A DNA stretch of 64,000 nt from Lentinus brumalis (lineage: Eukaryota > Basidiomycota > Agaricomycetes > Polyporales > Polyporaceae). Positions 11,773 through 22,369 of the stretch are shown piece by piece. The notes beneath the pieces were generated by a model. That model was not told the origin of the DNA, did no database searches, and saw nothing but the letters and a program-made list of their open reading frames with translations. The DNA is taken from NCBI GenBank assembly GCA_001792895.1, contig MARA01000067.1:1-64000 (forward strand), written 5' to 3'. A program made the position numbers and the translations under genes. How positions within the stretch are numbered: position 1 is the first letter of the stretch; each line of letters starts with the position of its first letter.

Positions 11773-14225
11773 TTATTCTGTCTCCTCTGTATCGTAAAAA
11801 TCTGGAGAGACGGGAAGCGTCTTCGATTTGATGAGATCATAACGATTCACAATGGCTTGCGCCCAAGTGATAAATGTCTTGCACGGCTCCCAGATCGCGT
11901 CGTGTATGCCCGCGGGCAACGGCTCCGTTGGTATATGGCGCCGAGTCGGAAGACGAGCTGGTCCGAACAGCGCTTTCATAGCATGAAATGCCCGATGCTC
12001 CACGGAAGTGACGACGTGCCTGCCTAACTGCTCCTCCCAGACATGTTTGTTCTGGCCCAACCACGTGTATACCGATTGCACCTTCTCCAGGCGCGAACGG
12101 ACGGATCGGTACGTTGAGGGGCGCATGCCTAACATCACCATCACGTCGTCTCGGTGTATAACTACAGGGCGGCCGTCCTCTTGTACCGTCACCGACGTGC
12201 GATCGCTCTGCGATGTGCCAATGCCCAAATCGGCTAGGGCACCGCCGATGATCCTGAGCCGCAGGACGTCCCGATACGCGACCCCGTATGCAGGTGGGCG
12301 GCGACTGAGCTCGCGAGCGCGGGCCACGCGCTTGGGGAAAACCCGGCAGATGTGCTGCACGATGAGTGGGTCGACGGACGGCAACGCTCTCGCCCCCGTG
12401 CCTGTAGCACCACGCGTGGAGTCCTCATCTTCTTCTTCCTCCACGGGAGGGATGGGAGAAGAACGATCGAGGTCTGGAAGCAGACTTTGTGTTAGCTCAA
12501 GTCGTACCCCAAGGTGACCCTGCGGACGTTACCTATGTGTCTCACGCTCGAGTCGCTGTCTGAGGCTGAATCACGGTCAGGGGACGTGGCTCGGGCTTGG
12601 TGAGGGCCTGGACCTGTCTCACTGCGCGGCGCGATCAACGGTGGTTGGAATGGCTGAGCATGCGGGATCTCCGCCCTCGAGACCATAGACGAAAGCTGCA
12701 GCGGGCGTTCGGTCTTGATGAGGCGGGCGCTGGACAACTGCACGCGCATTCGGGTGAATAGTCACTCGCGAAAGACGGCGGAACACAGTCGCATACCTGT
12801 GTGCGCACGGCACGGTGATGCAGAAGGGCTAGGTTTGGGGGCACTGGCAGGAATGGTAACCGCCGAGGGGCGCCGCGGACACGATTGTTCGTCTCCGAGG
12901 AGGGCTCGACCCGGACAGGGATGCTTGTTGTGGCTATATGCATGGCCCTATGAAATCCCGATGAGTAATTGCAGAAACACACGGGCCAAGCTTGCATGCC
13001 TTGTTGAGTCACCGTTCGGAGCAGGACCGCCACCCTCCGGCGTTTGCTCTGGCATTGCGCAAGTCGACACCTCCTCCTGCGGACCATATGGCCTCAGGAC
13101 TTCATGCGCAGACTCCGGGGCCGACAAGTGGGTCCTCATAGCCTGAGGCCCGCTCCGAGGAGAGTGCAGCGCAGGGTGCGTCATGGTCTCCTCAGTGCCA
13201 CACCGCGGTGCCAATATTTCGATGGCGGTGACAGCCTCGGAATGTGCCTGACCTGGATACTCATAAGACGCGACTGACGGCGTCGGCAGCGATGAAACTT
13301 AGCACTGCAGTGAGACCCAAGAACTGCAGAGGACAATGTAGCGGAACACTGACCGTGTTCGTCTTCATGCATCGGGACTCCAGCGCTGCACTGGCCCGTA
13401 TTCAGAGAAGCTGCACGTCGGCGGGAATAAGATTGAGTTGCCAGCGAACGGAGACAAATGAGCCAGCTGAACTCACCGCATTCGTCCTGCTCCATTGCCC
13501 TCTCTGACCCCTGGGGTGCGCCGGACTCATAGGTGAGACTTCGGGAACTATGCGCATCTGCTCGTGTGGGTCGCTCAGTGAGTGTGAACAACAGCCAATA
13601 TGCGCAGAGGGAGGCAGTTCGACGAACTCACCGGTTACATGTTCTGAAACCGCATGATCTACCATCGCATCGGAGGAGGTAAAGCCACTGACAGAATCAC
13701 CATTCGGGACCTCGTCAGCGACAGCAACATCGTCTTGTACACAATCATGGTCGTGGGTAGAACAGGCGGCCAACGCGGGTCCCATGTCTGAGACTGGGAG
13801 ACGCAAATCTTTGGAGTGAATGTGCCGAGCAAGGAACGAGGGTAAGAACGCAACACTTACCTGAGACGCAGGGCGCTGGCGGGGACTCGGACGCGCTGGG
13901 GCATACCGCCGGAACGGAGTGGTTGGGCAGTACACTGGAAACTGCGACGAAAGCGCAGCCTGGTAAAATCCACAGGGTAAGAGGTAGAGTCTGGAGGCGT
14001 ACCTGAAGACAAAGGGCCCGCTCGTGCGCCCCGGCGGCGGCGGCGGGGTGCGGGAGGGTCACGCGACTCCCGGGCTCGGTTGAGGCGGTCAAGCCTCTCC
14101 TGGCGTAAAACACGCTGTATCTCCTTCGGGTCCCCTGGGACTGGCTGAGGACGGGAGTGGGGCTGAGCAGAGAACTGCGACGACTCGCCGGGGAAATCAA
14201 CAGCAGCCGACCCCAGCATGAGCAC
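11773..14225 (-). CDS. Hypothetical protein, last exon clear, 5' exons uncertain
   Basis: The frame 12444-11773 is open for 223 codons. It starts in an acidic run (EEEEDED) and continues through an Arg-rich helical segment (HICRVFPKRVARARELSRRP) to DFYDTEETE at the stop. Candidate upstream exons on the same strand are around 13740-13500 (acidic, with VELPPSAHIGCCSHSL) and 14225-14000 (Pro/Arg-rich, with KEIQRVLRQERLDRLNRARES). No known domain is recognised. Position and strand match the other inward-pointing right-hand genes of the candidate element. Confidence 0.35.
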
Positions 14226-14774
14226 TTCAACTGAAAATCACGAACTGACAAATGAGGTGAGACAGGGTGTCACTCCTGGTCGGATGCATATTGGTTTCAT
14301 ACCTGAGGAAGCAGGAGGGATGGATGAAGAATCGCTATGTGGATGATGTGTGGATGATGAACGTTCGGAACAAGTCACACCAGGCCCGAACGAGCGCTCC
14401 TCGACCATGGATACTGCGTCGCCCGCTCTTCGCCCAACGGCCGAGAGACGTCTCCGTTCAGTACACGCAGAATGCAGTGAGTTCGCACCGCAAGTTGGTG
14501 CCAGCCGTGGGAGGAACGATGGCCGAGCTCGGGTATGGTGAACCAGTGCGAAGATTCGGCGAGGGGGAGACTCTCCCCATCAGACGCGCCCATTGTTGCG
14601 CTCGCCCGTTACGAAATCCATGAATACAAATAATGTCGTCTATGTATGTACAACGGGGTCAAACAGCTTGTGACGTAACGAAGCAGAGGGATCAGCAGGA
14701 CACACGCGCGGGCGACACCGCGCTGAGCGGCTCGGACGTCGTCCCCCGCGGTGGACCCCACAGCCGGGGCGACT
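14226..14774. other. Unresolved stretch between two minus-strand genes
   Basis: A minus-strand frame at 14593-14375 (SHWFTIPELGHRSSHGW) might be an exon of the gene ending at 11773, but no clean splice pair fixes it. Otherwise nothing is seen. Confidence 0.3.
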
Positions 14775-15944
14775 CTAACCACGCAGCTTTCCCGGAAGAC
14801 ATGCCATGGGTTGAAGCACGTGTTTGGGACCCCCAGTGAGAGGAGTGGGGTCAGCGAGGGGATGTGGGCGTGCGTATAGATGTGTGTGCGTGCCGATCTG
14901 TGCGAAGGATGATGGCGAGGGGTTGTCTGGCTCGAGCGGCAATCCATCCCATCGAGCTTTGGACATCGTCGGAGCGACGAAATCGAAGGACGAGCCGTCG
15001 ACGACCCCTGAGGCGTCAGAGGTGGTATCACGAGTGTCCCGCGGGTGCCCTCCTGCATGTGGATGATCAGGGGGAGAGGTTGGGGGAGTTAACGAGGGCA
15101 CGCGTGCGGGGGGGTTGGCACGATAGGACCTGGGGTGCGAGGGCAAGGGGCCAATGGACAGGGGAGAGGGAGATGCGTCGTGCGAAGGAGGCGTGCTCGT
15201 ACCGGTGTGAAGTTCACCCATCAGCGACTGCCGCAACAAATTCTTCAAACCCGCCAGTTCGGCCTCAACCGCATATAACCGCCGTCCCAATGCCAGCTCC
15301 GTCTGAGCGAGTTGATGGTCAACATGGACTCGAAAGTGCTCGAGCTGTCTCTCTCGCGCGCTGAGATCCTCATGGACGACATGCACGGTACGATTGACGG
15401 CTTCTACCCCCTGGTGCGCGGCTTGGCAATGCCCCAGGATTGCGGACAGCGATGTGTCGACGCTCTTGATGAGGGTAGGTACCTCGAGGTCGCGTGCGGT
15501 GGCGCTTGATCCTGCACGGCGATTTAGTGTTCATGAGTTACAAAAGAGCGCACAGAACTCACCCGTTCTGTATGAACATGCCAGCCGGTGGGCGTTGCAT
15601 CGCACGCAGCCGATGGTACGACGATTTTGGATACATTGGTCGCCCAGACCTGCGTGCGCACATTCCACGCACGGCCCCTGACGACGAGACAAAGAGAAAG
15701 GAGAATTGTCGTCAACGGTCGCAGTTGTTCGACATCGCTTGCGGGCGACGATGCTGGGTGCTGGTGGCGACGATATGCTGGGCGCGCAGGGGGTAGGTGG
15801 GTGCTGGCCAGAGGGCAACGAGATTGAGGGCGAGAGGGAACCTGCTGAAGAACCCAACAGCGAGTCACGAGAGGGGCAAGTCAATGACTCATCCAGCCAG
15901 AACGGGTTTGCCGAAGACATGGGGACAGGTTGGACAGCCCGCAC
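14775..15944 (-). CDS. Cys-rich (zinc-cluster-like) coiled-coil protein
   Basis: Two exons, 15944-15563 and 15511-14775, join in phase across a 51-nt intron. The N-terminal part is Ser/Pro-rich, followed by a Cys cluster with the order GPCVECAHAG, QCIQNRRTIGCVRC and RLACSY. This spacing is reminiscent of fungal Zn2Cys6-like clusters but does not match the canonical pattern exactly. After the intron comes a predicted coiled coil (ARERQLEHFRVHVDHQLAQ through LYAVEAELAGLKNLLRQS), then a Ser/Pro-rich tail ending LPGKLRG. Such a protein could bind DNA and dimerise; that is inference. It lies directly downstream of the mini HECT-like gene and the integrase, on the same strand. Confidence 0.55.
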
Positions 15945-16278
15945 AATGGCTGAAGGTGTATGAAGGTGTGTGTGGGGACGACGAGGGTGAAGAGCAAAGG
16001 CGCAGGCGCCGCTGTGTACTTACCTCACCTACTTACACCATTATATAAGCCGGGTAAGTGTGATAACGTGTGAGGGCTAACACGTACAGCGACTTGTTGC
16101 GTGCCGGTTACGGGCGCGACATTGCGCGTGGGGCATGGTTCACAGTCGCCGTAGAGCCAGCATGGTTGGGGCTGAGAGCAGGTGCGGTCTGACGTGAGGC
16201 GGGATGAGCAAGCGTCGGTGGTAATATTTATTTCGCAGGGGGCACAGGGACACAGGGATAGATACTCTCGCTATCGGC
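15945..16278. other. Short intergenic region
   Basis: It contains a TATATAA-like word near 16041 and a Gly-Asp/Glu-Arg-rich stretch, but no gene. It probably holds the promoter of the 15944 gene. Confidence 0.4.
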
Positions 16279-17012
16279 TCACTCCGTACAAGCATGCATT
16301 GCTGAGGGGTCCATAATCGAGCCATGGAACCAAAGCTGGAAGGCCCGGTAAGGAAGGCCCTCACAAAGGAGGTTGCGCATTCCAGCGTCCACGGTTAGCG
16401 TGCAGGAAGGGCAGCGTGTGTGGAGAATGAGCTGCACGGAAACTATGTCAGCCAGAGCACGAGTGCAGGGGGTTGTTTACATACCGGAGTGGGTAGCGGA
16501 GGAGGTGCTGGAAGCATATTGCCCGCATTTAGCCTGTCTCCCTCGTGTCGGAACGAAATCTGAGAAAGGAACGACCGTTTGCCGGGGTGCAGAGTAAGGA
16601 TAAAAAACAAGGGGAACTCACCTCAATTGAGCGGGGGATGTCGCGCAGGTCACGCCCGCATTTGCTGCCAGATACAAAGCTCGCGAACATCCGTGCACGC
16701 AGCGTGGGGTCGCCCTGATCCTGCTGGAAGGCCGCTGCAGATCTGAACCCATGAAAGACTTCGTCGTCTGGATGCCCTATTCCTCGAAGATATACACCAA
16801 TGGCCTCCTGGGCGGCTTCTTCAAAGATGAGATCGTATGACATGTCCGACTGCTGAGCTGGGCTGGGGTGCACGCTGCGATACTGGATGGCCCGAATTAC
16901 GGCTTCAACATATCGGTGAGCGATGCTGTCGTTCTCAACCTCGTGCGTTCCTGCCAGAAACAGTCAGTGCTGACCGCGAGCGGGCACGGTGACCCTCACC
17001 GGCGTGAGTCAT
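16279..17012 (-). CDS. Mini-protein homologous to the HECT-like C-terminus
   Basis: Four exons (17012-17000, 16950-16622, 16559-16485, 16431-16279) give a 189-residue protein in one frame. The first exon encodes only MTHA plus one base. The body aligns with the last ~200 residues of the 632-5069 gene: FEEAAQEAIGVYL...GHPDDEVF matches FEAEFKVAFAYYM...GHPDDDGI; LRARMFASFVSGS matches LRPRMFLTIMSGS; ISFRHEG matches ITFRHKG; ILHTRCPSC matches DIHACFYEA; and GMRNLL matches GLRNLL. The putative catalytic region keeps His and a nearby Cys but with different spacing. Introns fall at matching places around ISFRH. It lacks the N-lobe-like and Cys/His parts. It is either an old separate family member or a captured domain. 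Confidence 0.6.
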
Positions 17013-17080
17013 ATCGAGTATGTGATGGATGGAGGTTGCAGAGGGTTGCAGGTGGAAAGTGTGGGCGGGCGTCATGGTGG

Positions 17081-17090
17081 CCATATAAGC
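17081..17090 (-). promoter_or_regulatory. TATA-like element upstream of the mini HECT-like gene
   Basis: GCTTATATGG on the minus strand lies about 70-80 bp upstream of the chosen ATG at 17012. This spacing fits a TATA box with a short leader and supports the very short first exon. Confidence 0.4.
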
Positions 17091-17192
17091 GCTCCCGCAT
17101 CCCGACTAGGACGTCGCAACTAGGGAACTTGGATTCCGGCACAGTGACGGACATACACATAGTCACATATTACGCTGTAGTATATGTACATG

Positions 17193-19001
17193 CTACTCGA
17201 ACCACGGAGTACAGAACGCCAAGGCAGATCGCCACAGCTGACGACGGAGCACCATGTCGCGTGACGCAAGATCGAAATGGTGGCTAAGATGTTGATTGAG
17301 CATGCTGACCACGTCGACGTGGAGCGGACAACGAGGAGGATCACATGTGACCTCGGAGAGATGACTAGGAACTGTCGTGTTCGCCGGCGGGGCGCCGCCC
17401 ACGTCGCGGTTGTGCTCGCGATGGTGACGCATGAGAATGGGGTCCTGAAGCACTTCCCAGTCGACGCCATAGTTGACGATGTCCTCAATGGGTTCTTCCG
17501 GGGGAGGCCGGACGAGATGAGAGAGGCCGCGGGCACCATGCTCAGCCACGCCGAAGAGAAACAACTCATGGGGGCTAGCAGTTTGCTCTCCTCGGATGTG
17601 CAGCCCGTGTGCGTTCCAGATGGCAGACCATTCCTGAGCGTCCTGGTTGATGGCGTGAAGGAACAGATGATGGATGAGCCATATATGAGCAGGGAGGTCG
17701 ACGTCAAGGCCGTCGTAGTGCTCCAGCTCAAGGAAGAACGTCTTCCATTTGCCGCCGAAACCGATCGTGACGTCAAACCACAGACGTTCGATGCGAGTGT
17801 TGTGGACGCTCCTGAAAGAGGGAGATCAGCCATTTGAGCGCATGCCGACCAGGGGTGCGCACCTTCCCCATATATAGGACCCACGGTTAGCCCCGCGCTC
17901 TTGCTCCATATACGCGGCAACGCGTAAGTTCTCCGTACCATGGTCGCCGCGGACGCGGCTGGGCAAACCGTGTTGACGGACTGTCTCTAGGAACAGGTCT
18001 AACACCGTCTGAGCGCGATTGTTCGTATGCACCCGAATGCCAGTGACGTAGCGGGAGAAGCCGTCGATAAAACAGTGGATGACGAATTTCCAGCGGATGA
18101 GGCCTGGGAGGGGGCATGAGAGACAGGAGGGCTAGGAGTGATGAGGGGTACGCACCGTGCTGGCCGTCATGATGGACAAGCGAGTTAGGGCCAGGGACCT
18201 TGTATTTCTTGCGGATAATACGACGCCGCGCGAAGTCGGGCGGGGCCCCGCGAATGCGCACACATGCGCGACGGACGCGGCTCTCTGGGACGCGGTAACC
18301 ACGGGCTCGGAGGGCACCAACCAGCATGACATGCCCGAAGCCCGGGTACGCGGTCAGGATGTCGGCGAGGGTGGCGTCTAGCTCGTGATCTGAGAGCGTG
18401 GATACGGGAGCAGTCTGCGAGGTATGGACACGAGATTGGGTGCCGTCGGGGTTGTTGACATGGCGGAATACAGGAGGGGCGGGTTGTACGAGACCCTGGC
18501 GAAGGGCCTCACGGCGGACATGCCGGGAAGAACACTTGAGCACTTTGGAGATTCGAGCGGGACCTCGAACTGCCAGCGCATGGCGGAGGAACGTGGGGTC
18601 GATTGGCTGGGGAGGGCGACCTCGTTTGCCGGTACGAACAGTCTGGATGATGGGAAGAGAGGGTAGCTCAGGGGGATCGATCGACTTGTGCCGCGCGTCG
18701 TCGAGAGCAGCGACGATGTGCACTAAGTTGTCCCGCAAGGTGCGGTACTCAGCGGGAGGGAGGACATGGTGGTTCTGAGAGATGTCAGGAGCAGAAGAAA
18801 GATATATACGTGGCCGCGTACCTGCTCTGCAGCGGAATACAGTGACATGACCAAAGTGCGCACTTCGGCGAGACGAGTCGGGTCGCCGACATATGCTCGC
18901 AGGGCGACTTGAACGCGCTGCTGGAGGTTAAGGTACGATTGACGTATGTTGTTCAACTGGGTGAACATCAATTGGTTCTGTAACTCGTGCTGGGAGGGCA
19001 T
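17193..19001 (-). CDS. Integrase with DD34E catalytic core
   Basis: Four exons (19001-18822, 18774-18156, 18103-17863, 17811-17193) give a 552-residue protein without frame breaks; the introns are 47, 52 and 51 nt. The N-terminus is a short helical region. Two helix-turn-helix-like segments follow ([20 protein letters not shown] and [20 protein letters not shown]). The catalytic core has Asp in LVHHDGQHG, an [11 protein letters not shown] strand, Asp in [10 protein letters not shown], and Glu in NTRIERLW, 34 residues after the second Asp. This is the retroviral-integrase (rve-like) fold used for DNA strand transfer. The tail contains [10 protein letters not shown] and [19 protein letters not shown], which I recall from a fungal and animal group annotated as integrase core-domain proteins. 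It is not from an LTR polyprotein, since no Gag or RT is attached. It lies next to the right motif array. Confidence 0.88.
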
Positions 19002-19257
19002 AGTGGAACTCTATGGAGGACAGGATGGCTGGAGTTGTCTGTCGGAGGCCTGAAGCTGAAGCTGTAAAGCTTTGCAGGGGAAGCGGCGCGCACATGGGAC
19101 GCGGGGCGCACATGGCGGAGGCGGGGCGGGGTCGGGGATTGCGTGCGATGGCCCACGGCATGGCCGCCGACCAGGGCGGAGGGTTCGGACGCGGAGGCCG
19201 ACGTCGACGTCAGTGGCGTGAATGCCAAGCCCCGGCAGGACATAGTCGCCGTGCAAC

Positions 19258-19690
19258 GCAGAGCAAAAGGTTGCAAAGGGCTGCAAGAGGGGAATGGGGG
19301 GGGACGTGGTGAGGCGCCGGTTGAGTTTCGCCTGGAAGGCGGCCTGCAAAAGGGTATCAAATTGGGTGCAAAAGGGTGCAAGTCGGTGCAAGGATTGTCA
19401 TGAACGGCAAGGGCTCACATAGCGCTGGTAAAGTAGATGCTTGCCGGATGTCGAAGCATATTGTTACAAAGAGGTTGCAAACCGCTGCAAGTGGGTGCAA
19501 AAGGGAAGAGAAGGAAATATGGGCGCCTATCGAGTGCGTCTATACGGATTTCCGCACGCATTGCAAAGCGGTGCAAGACGTTGCAAGTGGCTGCAAGCCG
19601 TGTCAAGCTAGCTGCAAAAGCGTGCAAAGAGGAGCAAAGCGTTGCAAACTCGAGCAAAACAGTGCAAACGGTATCAAACGGCTGCAAAAG
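19258..19690. repeat. Array of spaced GTGCAAA motifs (right copy, inverted)
   Basis: The segment consists of TGCAA or GTGCAAA words every 9-14 bp, the reverse complement of the motif at 1-262. Near the outer end, read on the minus strand, TTTGCACTGTTTTGC matches the left array's TTTGCACTGTTTTGC at 19-33. Long frames through it are repeat translations. Confidence 0.75.
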
Positions 19691-19909
19691 TCGTGCTCCA
19701 GGGTATTATTGTCCGAGAAACCGCGTCATAGACAACTACTGTGGACGATTTACCACAATCACCGCGGCGGCGTAGCGGCGGCGCAACACCTTCGGAGTCT
19801 GTACTTTGCTTCTGGGACTGAAAGCCGTACTGACGGGGTAGTCCCACAGATAGCATCTGGCGACCGGTCACCAGCCCAGGTTGGGGAGTTAAGATCAAGG
19901 CTCGCGAAC

Positions 19910-21682
19910 ATGACTACTTCCAAGTCGACGCTCCCGCCAGAGCTCTGGGCGATGGTGATACACCAGCTCTCCAAAGACGATCAGCGAAATCTGCTCTTCG
20001 TTTCTACATTCTTTCATGACTTGGCTCTCTCGGACGTCTTCTCCCACGTTACAATTCGTTTCGGACTATGGCGACCTGACGCGAGCGACTACTACAACGT
20101 CGTCACTGACGATGCGGACACACCTCCACCTCCGATGACGGAGGACCAGCGTGCGGAGACGGCGCTCGTCAACTTGCACGCTTGCGAGATTTTGCACCAT
20201 ATCGCCCGCACGCCGCGCTTCGCGAGGGTCATCAAGAAGCTGTCCATTCGTGCGTACGTCGCACATAGCGGGGACAGCGTATTCGAGCTATGTGAGTGTG
20301 TCTGCGCATCATACCTGACTAGAGACGCGTCTAAAGCTCTCAACTGCGCAGTCGCGTTGAAGGAGGCGGTGCTGGCGATGACGCACATCACTTCGTTCCG
20401 CTGGGATGGTCGCAATCCTCTTCTGAACTTCGCTGTCCTGGACGCTCTCGCCCAGTCGTCGGGACATGTACTCCGCGAGCTTATCCTACCGTGAGTGTCC
20501 TGTAATGTTCCTGGTCTACTTCAAAGCTGACTGGCTGACAGCTCCTCGGACGAGACACGGACCTTCCTGGCAAAGTTCAAGCGTCTACAGACGCTGATAT
20601 TGCACCGTCCGTACGACCCCGACTACATGCTGCTTTTGCCGGATGACTCAGATGTGTCGATCTCCGACGGGATAGAGGCGAACCAAAGCACTCTGGCGCG
20701 TCTCACCCTGTACGGGGACGCCCTCTGGCGGTGTCCCGTCCGCTCCCTCCTCGACCTCCAGGAGCTCGAAATCATTCTTCCGCCATCGCTGGCCGGCCTT
20801 GAACTCATTCTTCACCACTGTATCACCCTCCGCTATGTCACTTTCGATCTCCACGTGTGCACGAACGCGCGGCTCTTGGAGCTGCTGAAGACGCACCCAG
20901 ACTCCTTGCCGCAGCTGACGGCGTTCAAGCTCTTCTTCGAGCAGCTACACCCGCTCACTCATGCTGAGGTTACCCTCCTAGCGGAGTTTCTCAAGGGGAA
21001 GAAAACGTTGCGGATGCTGGATCTCGCGGACACCGATGCCGATATGGAGGAAGGCACCGAGGTTCCTATACTGAAGATCCTACCCGAGCTCCCTGCGCTT
21101 GAGGTGCTCGGGCTTAACATACAATGCTTTGAATTCTCCCATAGGGAATTTCAGGTCTTGCGTACACACCTTCCTCCGCGACTATCTGCGCTCTTTCTAA
21201 ACTTGACTGTGGACGGGACGGTATCGCGTCAGGATTGGATCGACCTTGTACGTATATCACTTCTATTCCTTATGGGGAACGCAGCCTCGATGACCCGGAT
21301 CACGCTGACACTTATGTTCCTGTAGTTGTCGAACCTGACCTCGCTGCGATACCTCCACATCATCGATATGCTCGACACCATGGATCTCAAACAGCAACTG
21401 CTCGAAGACCACCCGGATTCCCTCGAGCTTGTCGGGTACAACATGCATCTGCGCTGGCTGGAACACGATCCCGAGCAAGGTGTCCCAAGATATTCGCCGC
21501 GCTGGTCGACCGAGAAGGTCAAGTTCTGTACGGCGGAAGACTTCGGGTGCAAGGATTGGGAGTGGCTCTTCAGGTATCACGCTCCGAGGGGTTTATGGTG
21601 CGCTTTTCGCCTTTGTTCGACGGTGCTACCAACGATCTGACGGTGACTCTGCAGGGACCGTGACAACTTGACGACTCAGTAG
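19910..21682 (+). CDS. F-box/LRR-type protein
   Basis: Four exons (19910-20490, 20542-21247, 21326-21573, 21655-21682) join in phase. The N-terminal LPPELWAMVIHQLSKDDQRN is a divergent F-box, which would bind Skp1 in an SCF ubiquitin ligase. The rest is a leucine-rich solenoid without strict repeats, for example LKGKKTLRMLDLADTD and PALEVLGLNIQCFEF, usual for agaricomycete F-box expansions. The end reads EWLFRDRDNLTTQ. The start is the ATG nearest the F-box; a longer frame upstream only reads through the motif array. The next gene (22370-24274) is a paralogue with the same intron near SLELVG. The target is unknown. Confidence 0.75.
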
Positions 21683-22369
21683 GCGGCCGTACGGATCAGG
21701 CCCGGTGGTATTGTTGCGTTACGTGTATGTGCTATAGGTGCGTCGTGTCGGAATGGAACATCGACCATGATTCTGCAGTGTCGTGTCTGCATTATAGGCG
21801 CAATTCCCTTGTAGGTCTCTCGCCGGTGCATGTGCACCATCGCATTCCGCCCTTGATTTGCAGTGCTATCTGATACTTATCTCTCTAGCTCAATGCTCAT
21901 GGCGTCGGTTTTCTGGCAGGGCGAGACGGGAAGCCCAAAGTGCTCTCGACTCTCCCTGTCGACTCTCAGAATGCCGAGCGCAATCCCTGCGACCGCACAA
22001 CGCCCGAAGCATGGAGATCTTGGCACATGTTGCCCAGAATCCTGACATGTTGCGGACGGATGAGACGAACCTTTTCACCTTTCATCCTGGTACCGACAGG
22101 TGCTTGGAACGAGGTGTGTTACCCCACACTGAGCTACTGACCGCAATCCGGTCTTCTGTTGCCGGGCGTCTTTGTGATGTGCTCCACAAGTCACTATGCG
22201 CTCTCTCAGCTCGTTTCGTGAGTCGCACGTAAGTATTGTTTATGGTGTGCGGACGTGCTTTCGCGGGCGCGTGAACGTTGAGCGCCGGTCGGATTCTCCC
22301 GCTCTCGAACACGCTGCGGAGTCGCTGCGGTTGTACTCTTGATCTCGTTCTCCTCAATCGCCTCCTTTG
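21683..22369. other. Intergenic region between F-box paralogues
   Basis: No gene is recognised. Short pieces resemble degraded coding sequence, but no frame can be followed. Confidence 0.45.

Larger units (their letters stand above)
1..19690. mobile_element. Candidate large integrase-carrying mobile element
   Basis: The ends carry TTTGCAC-type arrays in opposite orientation. The inner genes point inward from both sides, and the right side carries an apparently intact DD34E integrase. Other cargo is a HECT-like multidomain protein, a mini-protein homologous to its C-terminus, a 2OG-Fe(II) dioxygenase, a Cys-rich coiled-coil protein and several unknowns. An F-box array starts about 220 bp beyond the right array. 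I could not see a target-site duplication because the left border lies at or beyond position 1. That these genes move as one unit is inference; they could be a nested pile of separate insertions. Confidence 0.45.

Noticed and set aside
1..19690. Starship-type giant element
   Set aside because: No DUF3435 tyrosine recombinase was recognised; the recombinase here is an rve-fold integrase.
1..19690. Maverick/Polinton
   Set aside because: An integrase is present, but no protein-primed DNA polymerase, packaging ATPase or capsid-like gene was recognised.
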